Shown here piece after piece: positions 27,881-36,755 of a stretch of 64,000 nt of DNA (its first letter is position 1; every line of letters begins with the position of its first letter). Below the pieces are notes generated by a model. That model was given only the letters and a program-made list of their open reading frames with translations, was not told the DNA's origin and did not search any database. Position numbers and translations under genes: made by a program. Location: assembly GCA_963790715.1 (NCBI GenBank), contig CAWBPN010000018.1, positions 1,302,001 to 1,366,000 on the forward strand, written 5' to 3'. The DNA comes from DCFW01 sp963790715 (lineage in GTDB: Bacteria > Bacteroidota > Bacteroidia > Bacteroidales > Bacteroidaceae).

Positions 27881-28852
27881 ATGAGATTTATTAAATATGG
27901 TAATTTAATATATTATTGGGTATTATGCCTAATGCTATTCTCTTGTTCTAAAGAGAATATGGACCCTGAGTTATCAAAGCAAGAATTTAATTTTGATAGT
28001 CGCGGAGGAATGGATTCTTTGCTTATCGGTAATCAAGAAAATTGGGAAATCGAAGGCGTCATAAATCAAGCTACGAATAATACGGTGTTAGGTGATATAT
28101 ATACTCTTAATGATGGGAAGTACACACTCAACAACGGTTCTTCGAAAACAGCATTACATCTAAATGGATTAGGAAAGCTCGTAGCTCAAATAGGAGATGA
28201 AAGCGTTTTAATAGAACGTACTGCAAAGAATAAATTGATAATCATATTTCTGCAAAATCATAATTTTAAGGATGTGAAACTTTCTTTGCTTCTAAAAAGT
28301 GTCGGCTGGTCGAAAACGATAAGTTTAAACCAACAGGCAGCAGATCGCTACACAATAACAAGCATAAAATATACTTGCGATAAAAGCAAATCCGACTCAA
28401 TATTCAATATTGGTATGCGACCTGCAACTGTTGTAGGAAAAGCAGGAGATAAAATGATATTATATCCTTTTTCTTTCAACGTATATAATATGGTAAGTTT
28501 CGAAAGTGAAGACGCGAATGCTTTCAATTGGGTTGATAATGACAGCATTCCTCTTGTTAATGTACCTCATGGTTATTATAAGGGCAATCCGTATTTTCTA
28601 GATGGAGAACAGGCAAAGTATAATGATCATGAAAGTCGTTATGAAAAGTATATCGACATAGATCGTAATAAACAATATGAAGTCATATTGAAGAAAGACA
28701 CCACCACGTATTATTTTTCAATTGAATATAAGGAAATAACAATGGATTATGCACTGACAATTAGAAATAATCGTACAAGGCAACTATCTGTTATTCATGG
28801 TACTATGAAGCGTAAAAATCCTACCGGCAATTTTAAATATATGGAGATTTGA
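27881..28852 (+). CDS. Lipoprotein with BACON-like N-terminal region
   Basis: A 323-residue lipoprotein. The frame is open from 27836, but that lies in the terminator hairpin, and the start at 27881 gives a normal signal peptide with lipobox (MLFSC), so I use it. After the signal, FNFDSRGGMDSLLIGNQENWEI resembles the opening of a BACON-type immunoglobulin-like domain found in Bacteroidota surface proteins. The rest is beta-rich and not recognised. It follows the pore-former candidate but is separated from it by a terminator. It could be an immunity or surface-binding protein; this is not established. Confidence 0.6.
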   Translation: MRFIKYGNLIYYWVLCLMLFSCSKENMDPELSKQEFNFDSRGGMDSLLIGNQENWEIEGVINQATNNTVLGDIYTLNDGKYTLNNGSSKTALHLNGLGKLVAQIGDESVLIERTAKNKLIIIFLQNHNFKDVKLSLLLKSVGWSKTISLNQQAADRYTITSIKYTCDKSKSDSIFNIGMRPATVVGKAGDKMILYPFSFNVYNMVSFESEDANAFNWVDNDSIPLVNVPHGYYKGNPYFLDGEQAKYNDHESRYEKYIDIDRNKQYEVILKKDTTTYYFSIEYKEITMDYALTIRNNRTRQLSVIHGTMKRKNPTGNFKYMEI

Positions 28853-28911
28853 AACAGCGTTTTTATATTTACGAACTATATTTGTAAACGATATGGGCAA
28901 AGATTTTTATT

Positions 28912-28989
28912 CCTTTTGGAAAAATTATATAGATTGAATATCGCCTTTTGGAAAAATACCTATATAATTCATCTTTCTTTTGGAAAAAA
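28912..28989 (+). repeat. Three 14-base direct repeats with 32-base spacing
   Basis: CCTTTTGGAAAAAT occurs at 28912-28925 and 28944-28957, and TCTTTTGGAAAAAA at 28976-28989. The start-to-start distance is exactly 32 bases both times, about three turns of B-form DNA, so all three face the same side. The core TTTTGGAAAA has near-dyad symmetry. The third copy lies just upstream of the -7 box at 28994-29001. This looks like a multi-site operator for the Fic/AbiEi-like gene. Confidence 0.7.
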
Positions 28990-28993
28990 GTTG

Positions 28994-29001
28994 TATATTT
29001 G
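28994..29001 (+). promoter_or_regulatory. -7 box of the AbiEi-Fic gene
   Basis: TATATTTG matches TAnnTTTG exactly, 25 bases ahead of the start codon. The third direct repeat ends 5 bases upstream, so a protein bound there would block the polymerase. Another TATATTTG at 28877-28884 could be a second promoter. Confidence 0.6.
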
Positions 29002-29026
29002 CAATTGAATTATAGAAAAAGAAAAT

Positions 29027-30493
29027 ATGAGCGATGTGATATTAAGTCATGAGGTGATTATTGCTTCGTCAGATGCATCTACATCCTCATTGATAAAGAA
29101 ACTGAAGGTAGAAGGTAAGCTCGCAAAAATAGCTCCTAAGGTTTTTACTACTAATCTGAATGATACGGCGGAGAATATAATCCGCAGGAATCTCTTCTAT
29201 ATTTTAGGGAAGCTATATCCTGAAGCCGTATTAAGTCATCGTACAGCTTTTGAGTTCAAACCAACTTCAAAGGGAGATGTTTATCTGACATATAAATACA
29301 CTAAGAAAATTGCTTTGCCTGGTATCACGCTTCATTTTCTTCAAGGGAGTACGGCCATTGAAGGTGATTATCCTTTCATGGGCGGTCTTCATATATCAAG
29401 TGAAGCGAGAGCTTATCTTGAAAACCTGCAGGCAGGTTATGGTAGGGATGGTCAATCGAAGGTGATAGGTCAAAAGAAAGTAGAAGAGAAACTGGAACGT
29501 ACGTTTAGGACAGGTGGAGAAAAGGCTTTGAATGATTTGCGAGAGAAAGCTAGGGCTATAGCTTCAATTTTAGGAATGGAGGCGGAGTATAAAAAGCTGT
29601 ATGCGATCATCGGTGCTCTGCTCTCTACGAAGCCGATGAATATTCTTACTTCTCCAGTGGCAGAGGCACGTGCTTTGGGAGAACCTTTTGATAGTTATCG
29701 AATCAATCTATTCACAATATTGATGGCTGCTCTCAATTCTAATGAATTTGAGAATTTTCCAGAAGAGAACGTGAGTGATGAAGACTACGCTAACTTTGCA
29801 TTCTTTGAAAGTTATTTCTCTAATTATATCGAAGGCACTGAGTTTGAGCTGAGTGATGCCAAGCAAATCGTAGATACTCGCACACCAATATCAGCTAGAA
29901 GTGCAGATAGTCACGATGTGTTGGGAACATACTATATCGTTGCTAATAAGAAAGAAATGTCAGTGACACCACATACAGGTGACGAATTGTTGGAAATACT
30001 TCAACGAAGACATGCTATAATGATGTCGGCACGCCCCAATGTTATGCCCGGTGCATTCAAGACGCAGGATAATCGTGCTGGAGATTCACATTTTGTGAGT
30101 TGGCAACAAGTTAGAGGAACAATAAAAAAGGGATTTGAGATATATTCGGCTCTCAGACATCCATTTGCAAAAGCCACCTTTATGTTGTTTATGACGAGTG
30201 AGGTTCATCCATTCATTGATGGTAATGGACGAGTTTCAAGAATCATGATGAATGCTGAACTCACGGCGGCCGGTCAGTCAAAAATAATCGTACCAACAGT
30301 GTTTCGTACAGATTATCTTGGTGTGCTTAGGCAATTGACGCGTAAAGAAAATCCGGAGCCACTAATTCATGCAATGGAACGTCTTCGTCTCTTCGGAAGT
30401 AAATTGCATGGAATGAATTTCGAGCAGATGCGTGATTACATGGAGAATTGCAATGCATTTAAGGATGATAATGAGTATGTTCTTAAATTTTAA
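29027..30493 (+). CDS. Fic family protein with AbiEi-like N-terminal domain
   Basis: A 488-residue protein. The Fic core HPFIDGNGRVSR (394-405) has the catalytic His394 and all residues needed for transfer of AMP or a similar group. SNYIEG (265-270) fits the inhibitory helix motif S/T-x-x-x-E-G/N, so activity is probably self-restrained. The N-terminal 110 residues (SLIKKLKVEGKLAKIAPKVFTT, then LSHRTAFEF) resemble the winged-helix domain of AbiEi-type antitoxins. The protein may therefore combine DNA binding and AMPylation and control its own promoter through the upstream repeats. The target protein is unknown. Confidence 0.82.
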   Translation: MSDVILSHEVIIASSDASTSSLIKKLKVEGKLAKIAPKVFTTNLNDTAENIIRRNLFYILGKLYPEAVLSHRTAFEFKPTSKGDVYLTYKYTKKIALPGITLHFLQGSTAIEGDYPFMGGLHISSEARAYLENLQAGYGRDGQSKVIGQKKVEEKLERTFRTGGEKALNDLREKARAIASILGMEAEYKKLYAIIGALLSTKPMNILTSPVAEARALGEPFDSYRINLFTILMAALNSNEFENFPEENVSDEDYANFAFFESYFSNYIEGTEFELSDAKQIVDTRTPISARSADSHDVLGTYYIVANKKEMSVTPHTGDELLEILQRRHAIMMSARPNVMPGAFKTQDNRAGDSHFVSWQQVRGTIKKGFEIYSALRHPFAKATFMLFMTSEVHPFIDGNGRVSRIMMNAELTAAGQSKIIVPTVFRTDYLGVLRQLTRKENPEPLIHAMERLRLFGSKLHGMNFEQMRDYMENCNAFKDDNEYVLKF

Positions 30494-30520
30494 TCAACCA
30501 ATAAATTAAACAACTGATAT

Positions 30521-31063
30521 ATGGAAGAATTACCTTTGAATAAAGCATTTATGTTGCTTGAACCCGGACCGGTAGTGCTGGTAACTACTGCGGACGGAGA
30601 ACAAAAAAATGTTATGACAATTTCGTGGCATGCCTGTCTCAATTTTATGCCGCAATTTGCATTGGTAACAGGCGCCTGGAACTATTCTTACGAAGCTCTT
30701 GTGAAAAACAGAGAATGTGTTATTGCAATACCGACGGTCGATTTGGCAGAAACAGTTGTGCGTATCGGCAGTTGCTCCGGCGAAGATACCGATAAATTCA
30801 AAAAGTTCGGGCTGACTCCTGTGAGTGCAAAATCTGTGAAAGCACCACTCATCGAAGAGTGCCTGGCAAATGTGGAATGCCGTGTCACAGATTACATTGA
30901 GAAACATGGCATTTTCATTTTGGATGCCGTATGTGCTTGGACAGATGCAGAGCGTAAGGAACGACGCACGTTTCATGCCGTGGGTGATGGAACATTTATT
31001 GTAGATGGCAAAAGACTGAATTACAGAAAGATAATGGAAGCAAAACTGCCGTTTGGAGTTTGA
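30521..31063 (+). CDS. Flavin reductase family protein
   Basis: A 180-residue protein of the flavin reductase-like, FMN-binding split-barrel family (DIM6/NTAB). GPVVLVTTADGEQKNVMTISW near the N-terminus is the typical flavin-binding segment; LVTGAWNYSYEALVKNRECVIAIP follows in pieces. There is no signal peptide. It is 27 bases downstream of the Fic gene on the same strand and may be co-transcribed, though nothing links the functions. The electron acceptor is unknown. Confidence 0.85.
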   Translation: MEELPLNKAFMLLEPGPVVLVTTADGEQKNVMTISWHACLNFMPQFALVTGAWNYSYEALVKNRECVIAIPTVDLAETVVRIGSCSGEDTDKFKKFGLTPVSAKSVKAPLIEECLANVECRVTDYIEKHGIFILDAVCAWTDAERKERRTFHAVGDGTFIVDGKRLNYRKIMEAKLPFGV

Positions 31064-31205
31064 TGCCTATTGCCAACTTTGATGATTTTTGCATACACGA
31101 AGTTAAATATGCTATGTATAAGAGGTTAGTAAAGACAACATTTGCCGCAAATTCGTATATAGTAAAATCACCGATGTTTAGGTGAAGAAATAATAATACT
31201 TGCTA

Positions 31206-32507
31206 TCATATCAATAACCATTTCCATGCAGGTGTTACTTTTATAGTCGCACTACTTTCTGTAATTTCTCTTTCCTCATCATTTGTTATTATCAATAGAT
31301 TTGAGCAACCGGTTGCCTGTGATGCTTCCATAATTCCGTCAATTTCGCGCGAGCGAGTTTCTTCGTCGGTCATGCTCCATGTTACTTGTATCAATTGACT
31401 GATATGCTCGTTTTGCTGCAATACGAAATCGCACTCTTTTGAACCTTGATAATAAAATATTTTATCTGTGGGTTTACATTTGCGTTTAAGATTCAAAAAT
31501 ACCGTATTCTCAAGCAATTTTCCTTCATCACCGCTTTGCGGCAGCAATATGGCGTTACGCATTCCGTTATCTATGCAATAATATTTATTGAGCGAATTGT
31601 TTTCTTTGACGATAGATCTGTCATACTTAGGAACGCGGAAAAAGAGGAATATTGAACAGATATGATCGGATAATTCATACAATCTGTCTTTGCCTACTTT
31701 CAATCCCTGCGATTTCAAATCATTATATATTGAATTGATAGATGTAGGTTTGGTGAGATTTGCCATTACACGCTTCAAGAAATAACGAACGGTCTCAGGA
31801 TTATTTAGTTTGTAATGCTCAACCAAATCACGAAAAAGCATTGTGTTGAAATACCCTTGCAACTTAAGTTCTTTCATCGACTTTTCATTGATAAGCACCA
31901 CTTCTGGAAACGCACCTGAACGGTTGAATTCCGTAAAAGCACTTTTCAGTTTTGCCTTGTCAGCTTCTGCATATACTTTCGTGGCTATACCTTTGAAACG
32001 ACAAAACTCATTAAATGAAAGAGGGTACTCTTCGTATTCCAGCGGCCAGCCACGCAGAGCAGATGATAGTTCTTGGGACAGCATTTGTGCATTACTTCCT
32101 GATATATAAATATTTTTGCAGTAGCTCTTATAAATTCGCAATATGAATAGTTCCCATTTATCTACAATTTGAATTTCGTCAAAGAACATATAAACATCTT
32201 TGATAGGAATATCGGGATACATCTCCATGTAAGCCATGATAATCTCGTCCAGTTCTTGAGTCGGCATATCATAAATACGTTCGTCATCGAACCCAAGCCA
32301 CAATATTCGTCTCTTATCAACGCCTTTCTCTATCAGTGCGTTAATGGCTAACATCATCAATGAAGATTTTCCACATCGACGTACACCCGGAATAGTGATG
32401 ATTTGTTTACTATCCAAAGGTAATTCCAAATCTCGTTTGATTACGTCAAACGGTATTTCATTTTGCTTTGTAGCAATAAGCGACTGTATTATCTCTTTCC
32501 TTTCCAT
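31206..32507 (-). CDS. AAA ATPase with DUF4143 domain
   Basis: A 433-residue ATPase of the archaeal-type AAA_14/DUF4143 family, common in Bacteroidota in many copies. Walker A is GVRRCGKSS (41-49); the Walker B region is YMFFDEIQIVDKW; ISGSNAQMLSQELSSALRGW is the sensor region. The C-terminal part holds DUF4143 and a nuclease-like end (DFVLQQNEHISQLIQVTWS). Members are often near mobile or accessory genes, but no role has been proved. No partner gene is adjacent. Confidence 0.85.
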   Translation of the reverse strand: MERKEIIQSLIATKQNEIPFDVIKRDLELPLDSKQIITIPGVRRCGKSSLMMLAINALIEKGVDKRRILWLGFDDERIYDMPTQELDEIIMAYMEMYPDIPIKDVYMFFDEIQIVDKWELFILRIYKSYCKNIYISGSNAQMLSQELSSALRGWPLEYEEYPLSFNEFCRFKGIATKVYAEADKAKLKSAFTEFNRSGAFPEVVLINEKSMKELKLQGYFNTMLFRDLVEHYKLNNPETVRYFLKRVMANLTKPTSINSIYNDLKSQGLKVGKDRLYELSDHICSIFLFFRVPKYDRSIVKENNSLNKYYCIDNGMRNAILLPQSGDEGKLLENTVFLNLKRKCKPTDKIFYYQGSKECDFVLQQNEHISQLIQVTWSMTDEETRSREIDGIMEASQATGCSNLLIITNDEEREITESSATIKVTPAWKWLLI

Positions 32508-32559
32508 AAGGACAAAGATATATAATTATTTCCTTTTCGCAAGGAAATGTCAGAAAAAT

Positions 32560-32596
32560 AATATAAAAAGAAGGCAAGTTGCAAAAGCTTGCCTTC
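32560..32596 (-). terminator. Intrinsic terminator of the ilv operon
   Basis: On the minus strand GAAGGCAAG (32596-32588) pairs with CTTGCCTTC (32578-32570) around a 9-base loop, followed by a run of T. It lies 40 bases after the ilvC stop. Confidence 0.8.
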
Positions 32597-32635
32597 AACT
32601 TATATTCCCGGTTCTTTATTGTATAATAAAAACAA

Positions 32636-33679
32636 TTAATTTCTCTCAGGACGGAGTTTGCGAACAGTTTGGCCTGTTTGCCACATTTCGCTGTCGTGCA
32701 AAGCTTTCAGTTCTGCATTAAGTTTCTCACGATAGTCTGCTTTGGAGTTGCTGTCAATTGAGATTTGTGCTTCGTTACCTGTCTTAACAGAATTGTAAAG
32801 TTTCTCGAATACGGGCTTTGCGGCATCGTGGAACGGTCCCATCCAGTCAAGTGCGCCGCGTTGTGCTGTGGTCGAGCAGTTGGCATACATCCAATCCATA
32901 CCTTTTTCGCCGAACATCGGGCCGAGTGATTGCGTCAACTCTTCAACCGTCTCGTTGAAAGCTTCGGAAGGAGAGTGTCCGTTCTCGCGCAATGTCTCAT
33001 ATTGAGCTAACAATAAGCCTTGGATAGCACCCATCAATGTGCCGCGCTCACCGGTAAGGTCAGACCATGTTTCTCTCTTGAATGTAGTCTCGAACAAGTA
33101 ACCTGCACCGATGGCAATACCAAGAGCGATGGTACGTTCGCGTGCTTTGCCTGTCGCATCTTGATAAACGGCGAATGAGCAGTTCAAACCGCGGCCTTCC
33201 AAGAACATCGTACGAAGAGATGTGCCTGAACCTTTAGGTGCAACCATGATGACGTCTACGTCTTTTGGTGGAATTTCACCTGTGCGGTCGTTGAACGTGA
33301 TGCCGAAGCCGTGAGAATAATAAAGAGCTTTGCCTTTTGTCAAGTTCTTTTTGACGATTTCCCATTGTGCTATTTGTCCGGCATCAGAAAGCAGAAATTC
33401 GATGATAGTAGCCTTTTCGCATGCTTCTTCAATGCTGAAAAGTGTTTTACCCGGTACCCAACCGTCGGCTACTGCCTTATCATACGTTTTGCCTTTACGT
33501 TGACCTACAATTACATTAAATCCGTTGTCACGTAAATTTAATGATTGGCCCGGTCCTTGGATACCATATCCAAGTACTGCGATTGTTTCATCTTTCAATA
33601 CCTCGCGGGCCTTTTCAAGAGTAAATTCTTCACGAGTTACAACATCTTCCGTAACACCGCCAAAATTCATTTTTGCCAT
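32636..33679 (-). CDS. ilvC: Ketol-acid reductoisomerase
   Basis: A 347-residue enzyme that isomerises and reduces acetolactate or acetohydroxybutyrate with NADPH in valine and isoleucine synthesis. The nucleotide-binding loop is VLGYGIQGPGQSLNLRDNG; APKGSGTSLR and GERGTLMGAIQG are further conserved sites, with the metal-binding acidic residues in the C-terminal helical domain (NETVEELTQSLGP). The length is that of the short class I form. It is the last gene of the ilv unit and is followed by a terminator. Confidence 0.95.
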   Translation of the reverse strand: MAKMNFGGVTEDVVTREEFTLEKAREVLKDETIAVLGYGIQGPGQSLNLRDNGFNVIVGQRKGKTYDKAVADGWVPGKTLFSIEEACEKATIIEFLLSDAGQIAQWEIVKKNLTKGKALYYSHGFGITFNDRTGEIPPKDVDVIMVAPKGSGTSLRTMFLEGRGLNCSFAVYQDATGKARERTIALGIAIGAGYLFETTFKRETWSDLTGERGTLMGAIQGLLLAQYETLRENGHSPSEAFNETVEELTQSLGPMFGEKGMDWMYANCSTTAQRGALDWMGPFHDAAKPVFEKLYNSVKTGNEAQISIDSNSKADYREKLNAELKALHDSEMWQTGQTVRKLRPERN

Positions 33680-33727
33680 TTTTCTTAAGTTTTGTGTGGC
33701 TTTTGAGCCACGTTATTATTAAATTAA

Positions 33728-34474
33728 TTATTTATCGCTCCAAATTATTTTGCTTCTGCACGTCACCTTGTCATTGCATTTCACTTCTACATTTTTTACG
33801 TTCTGCTCTGAATCATCGCTGTAGAATACTAGCGTATCGCCAAAGTAACATTCTGATACGTATGCAATTTCAAAGCGACTGATGTGCTGCTTTTCGTATC
33901 TTTCAACCGGAAATATATCCAAGATATGCTGCATATATTTCACACTGTTGAAATGACCGTTGATATCCATATCGCTATACACAGCTTTATATTCTTGTAC
34001 TTGCTTACCTTCTTTTAGCGTAATGCGTGAAGGTTTTTCAATAGGACAGTTAATCTCTGTGTCAACGTAATCGGCTAATCTTCCGCTTTGGACTGACATT
34101 AAGTCAAGAGGCTTCCGCGTTTCAGTATTAATCATTGCCCATACCGAACGTGCGTAACCTGTAATATTATTATCGGCATCATACACTATGAAATTACGGT
34201 CAGTAAACAGTCGGTAAATATTCTCGCACCATGTTTCAATGTCGAAATGTTCATATTGCCTTGGCATACGCTTCATCTCGACAGCCAAACGGGAAAGTAC
34301 CCATGTGCATTTGTTTTCTTGAAGGAATGTTATGCCGAAGCCTCGTGCATCGCTGTGGAAATCGGCTGCATTCAACATGCAGTTGCTTAACACGTGCATT
34401 GGTAACTCCCCGTTACAATCTACGTGAAAAGGTTCTGCCATGAATGTATATCGCCCAACTTTACTTTGTTCCAT
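33728..34474 (-). CDS. Acyl-[acyl-carrier-protein] thioesterase
   Basis: A 248-residue double hot-dog thioesterase that releases fatty acids from acyl carrier protein in the cytoplasm. LSNCMLNAADFHSDARGFG and MDINGHFNSVKYMQHILD are the two family segments; the Asn-His pair of the second is the catalytic site in plant FatA/FatB relatives. It lies between ilvN and ilvC, with 11 bases to ilvN. The same placement is familiar from Bacteroides. It may connect branched-chain amino acid synthesis with branched fatty acids, which is inference. Confidence 0.88.
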   Translation of the reverse strand: MEQSKVGRYTFMAEPFHVDCNGELPMHVLSNCMLNAADFHSDARGFGITFLQENKCTWVLSRLAVEMKRMPRQYEHFDIETWCENIYRLFTDRNFIVYDADNNITGYARSVWAMINTETRKPLDLMSVQSGRLADYVDTEINCPIEKPSRITLKEGKQVQEYKAVYSDMDINGHFNSVKYMQHILDIFPVERYEKQHISRFEIAYVSECYFGDTLVFYSDDSEQNVKNVEVKCNDKVTCRSKIIWSDK

Positions 34475-34485
34475 CTTTATGCTTC

Positions 34486-35037
34486 TTACAGTTTGCTATC
34501 TTCGTACTTTTGTTTTCGTGTCTCCAAAAACTCGTTTACATGTTCAAAACAGCTTGTGGTGATGGCGACACGTCCTGAACGAACGAATTGAAGTATGCAA
34601 CCAAGTTCTTGCAGTTGTTCAAAAACAGAAGTTATTTCCTCGCTCATTCCGGCTAATACCACTATTGAAAACACAGGGTTTACCTCAACTACATGAGCAT
34701 TGTACCTGCGAATAACCTTTGAAGCCATTGGGCTTCCGGTGAATTCGGGAGTAGACAGTTTGTAAAGAGCTATTTCCTGCAAGAAAATATCATCATCGGT
34801 GAAATAATGCGCTTGTATTACATCAGTGATTTTTTCTATCTGCTTCACCACGTTTTTTACTGTCTCTTCGTCAGTGCTGCACGTAATTGTGTATTTGTGC
34901 ACACCTTTATTTGATGAAGACGATACGTTCAGACTTTCAATATTTATTTGTCGGCGGGTAAATACCGAAGTAACTTGGTTTAAAAGTCCCGTGATATTTT
35001 CGGAATGAACTATAATAGTATATAATGTTTTATCCAT
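34486..35037 (-). CDS. ilvN: Acetolactate synthase small (regulatory) subunit
   Basis: A 183-residue subunit that binds valine for feedback control of acetolactate synthase. The ACT domain is clear: LYTIIVHSENITGLLNQVTSVFTRR in pieces, then INIESLNVS. The frame is open to 35055, with an ATG at 35049 overlapping the ilvB stop, but the start at 35037 (MDKTLYTIIV) matches the usual family start, so I prefer it. Either start implies coupling to ilvB. Confidence 0.92.
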   Translation of the reverse strand: MDKTLYTIIVHSENITGLLNQVTSVFTRRQINIESLNVSSSSNKGVHKYTITCSTDEETVKNVVKQIEKITDVIQAHYFTDDDIFLQEIALYKLSTPEFTGSPMASKVIRRYNAHVVEVNPVFSIVVLAGMSEEITSVFEQLQELGCILQFVRSGRVAITTSCFEHVNEFLETRKQKYEDSKL

Positions 35038-35048
35038 AATTCCATTCA

Positions 35049-36746
35049 TTAACATTCAAGTAACATTTTATCAACCGAATTTCCGGGAGGTGTCATAGGC
35101 ATGACGTAGCCTTCTTCAATGACGCACGCTTCAAGCAGGAACGGACCGTCGGTCTTCAACATCTTGTCAATGGCTTCCGGCAAATCTTCACGCTTTATCA
35201 CACGTGTCGAAGGTATGTCATAGGCCGAAGCAAGTTTCATGTAATCTGGATTCAGCATCGGAGTGAATGAGTAGCGATGGTTGAAGAACATTGCTTGCCA
35301 TTGGCGTACATTGCCCAAGTAGTTGTTGTTGAGCAAAATCATTTTTACCGGAGCTTTTTGTTCCATGATAGTCCCGAATTCCTGAATACTCATTTGCAAA
35401 CCGCCGTCACCCATAAACACGCATATCGTACGGTCGGGAGCACCGAAAGTGGCACCAACGGCAGCCGGTAATCCGTAGCCCATTGTCCCGAGTCCGCCGC
35501 TGGTTATGATGCTGTGCTCTTTGCTGAACTTGAAATAACGGGCAGATATCATTTGGTTTTGACCTACATCGGTTACCAATACAGCTTCGTTGTGCGTGGC
35601 TTCACTCACGGCGCGAACAACTTCGCCCATGCTCATTGTGTCGTCGTCTGGATGAAGTTCAGGCTTGATTACCTTATTTTCTTCCTCTTCGGCGTATTCC
35701 TTGAAACTTTCTATCCACTCTTTATGTTCGTTCTTTTCAAGCAGAGTCGTAACAGCTTTCAATGTATTTTTGCAATTGCCCAATACGGCAACATCTGTTT
35801 TTACATTCTTGCCTATCTCAGCCGGGTCAATGTCGAAATGAATTATTTTGGCTTGTTTGGCATAAGTGTCGAGATTGCCGGTGACACGATCATCAAAACG
35901 CATTCCTACGGCGATAAGTACATCGCATTCATTGGTCTTAACGTTAGGCGCCAAATTGCCGTGCATACCTAACATGCCCATATTCAGAGGATGGTTGCTT
36001 GGTAGTGTGGATAATCCCAATATAGTACAACCTACAGGCAGTTGAGCTTTTTCGATGAATGTATGGAACTCTTCCTGCGCATTGCCCAATTCTATGCCTT
36101 GTCCTGCTAATACAAGCGGACGTTTTGAATTGTTTATAAGCTGAGCAGCTTCTTTTATCGAACTAGGGTCAATATCGGGAACCGGCACATAGCTGCGAAT
36201 AAAGTCAATGGTTGTAGGTACATATTCGGTTTTTTCCGTTTGTGCGCCTTTTGTAAAGTCGAGTACTACAGGTCCGGGACGTCCGCTGTTGGCAATATAA
36301 AATGCGCGAGCCACTGCCCAAGCCACATCTTTAGCCGAACGTATTTGATAATTCCATTTCGTTATAGGTTGCGTTATGCCAATTAAATCCACTTCTTGAA
36401 AGGCATCGGAACCCAAAAACTTTGCGCCGACCTGACCGGCAATCACTACTAAAGGAGTGCTGTCAATCATTGCATCTGCAACACCTGTTACAGTGTTAGT
36501 TGCACCGGGTCCGCTGGTAACCAAACAAACGCCTGTCCTACCTGATACTCTGGCATAACCTTCGGCTGCATGTGCCGCAGCCTGTTCATGCCTAACTAAT
36601 ATATGGTTTATCTTGTCGCGATAGTCGTAAAGCCTGTCATAAGCAGGCATGATACTGCCCCCCGGATACCCGAATATTGTGTTTACGCCGTGGTCGACTA
36701 ACGCTCTCATCAGGGCTTCCGCTCCTGTAATGATCTCTTTATTCAT
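35049..36746 (-). CDS. ilvB: Acetolactate synthase large (catalytic) subunit
   Basis: A 565-residue thiamine-diphosphate enzyme that condenses two pyruvates or pyruvate with 2-oxobutyrate. The thiamine-activating Glu is in LVRHEQAAAHAAEGYAR, GYPGGSIMPAYD opens the protein, and GDGGLQMSIQEFGT with NNNYLGNVRQWQ forms the C-terminal magnesium-diphosphate site. It lies 9 bases after ilvD and just ahead of ilvN. The pathway step is the first shared step of valine, leucine and isoleucine synthesis. Confidence 0.96.
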   Translation of the reverse strand: MNKEIITGAEALMRALVDHGVNTIFGYPGGSIMPAYDRLYDYRDKINHILVRHEQAAAHAAEGYARVSGRTGVCLVTSGPGATNTVTGVADAMIDSTPLVVIAGQVGAKFLGSDAFQEVDLIGITQPITKWNYQIRSAKDVAWAVARAFYIANSGRPGPVVLDFTKGAQTEKTEYVPTTIDFIRSYVPVPDIDPSSIKEAAQLINNSKRPLVLAGQGIELGNAQEEFHTFIEKAQLPVGCTILGLSTLPSNHPLNMGMLGMHGNLAPNVKTNECDVLIAVGMRFDDRVTGNLDTYAKQAKIIHFDIDPAEIGKNVKTDVAVLGNCKNTLKAVTTLLEKNEHKEWIESFKEYAEEEENKVIKPELHPDDDTMSMGEVVRAVSEATHNEAVLVTDVGQNQMISARYFKFSKEHSIITSGGLGTMGYGLPAAVGATFGAPDRTICVFMGDGGLQMSIQEFGTIMEQKAPVKMILLNNNYLGNVRQWQAMFFNHRYSFTPMLNPDYMKLASAYDIPSTRVIKREDLPEAIDKMLKTDGPFLLEACVIEEGYVMPMTPPGNSVDKMLLEC

Positions 36747-36755
36747 ATTTCGTAA

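Noticed and set aside
28912..28989. A CRISPR-like array
   Set aside because: Only three 14-base repeats with 18-base AT-rich gaps directly before a promoter; an operator is a better explanation and no cas genes are present.
31064..31205. A possible 20-25 codon peptide after the flavin reductase gene
   Set aside because: No ribosome-binding site, promoter or family resemblance supports it.
31206..32507. A defence-system role for the AAA/DUF4143 ATPase
   Set aside because: The family is common and of unknown role, and no partner nuclease or defence gene adjoins it.
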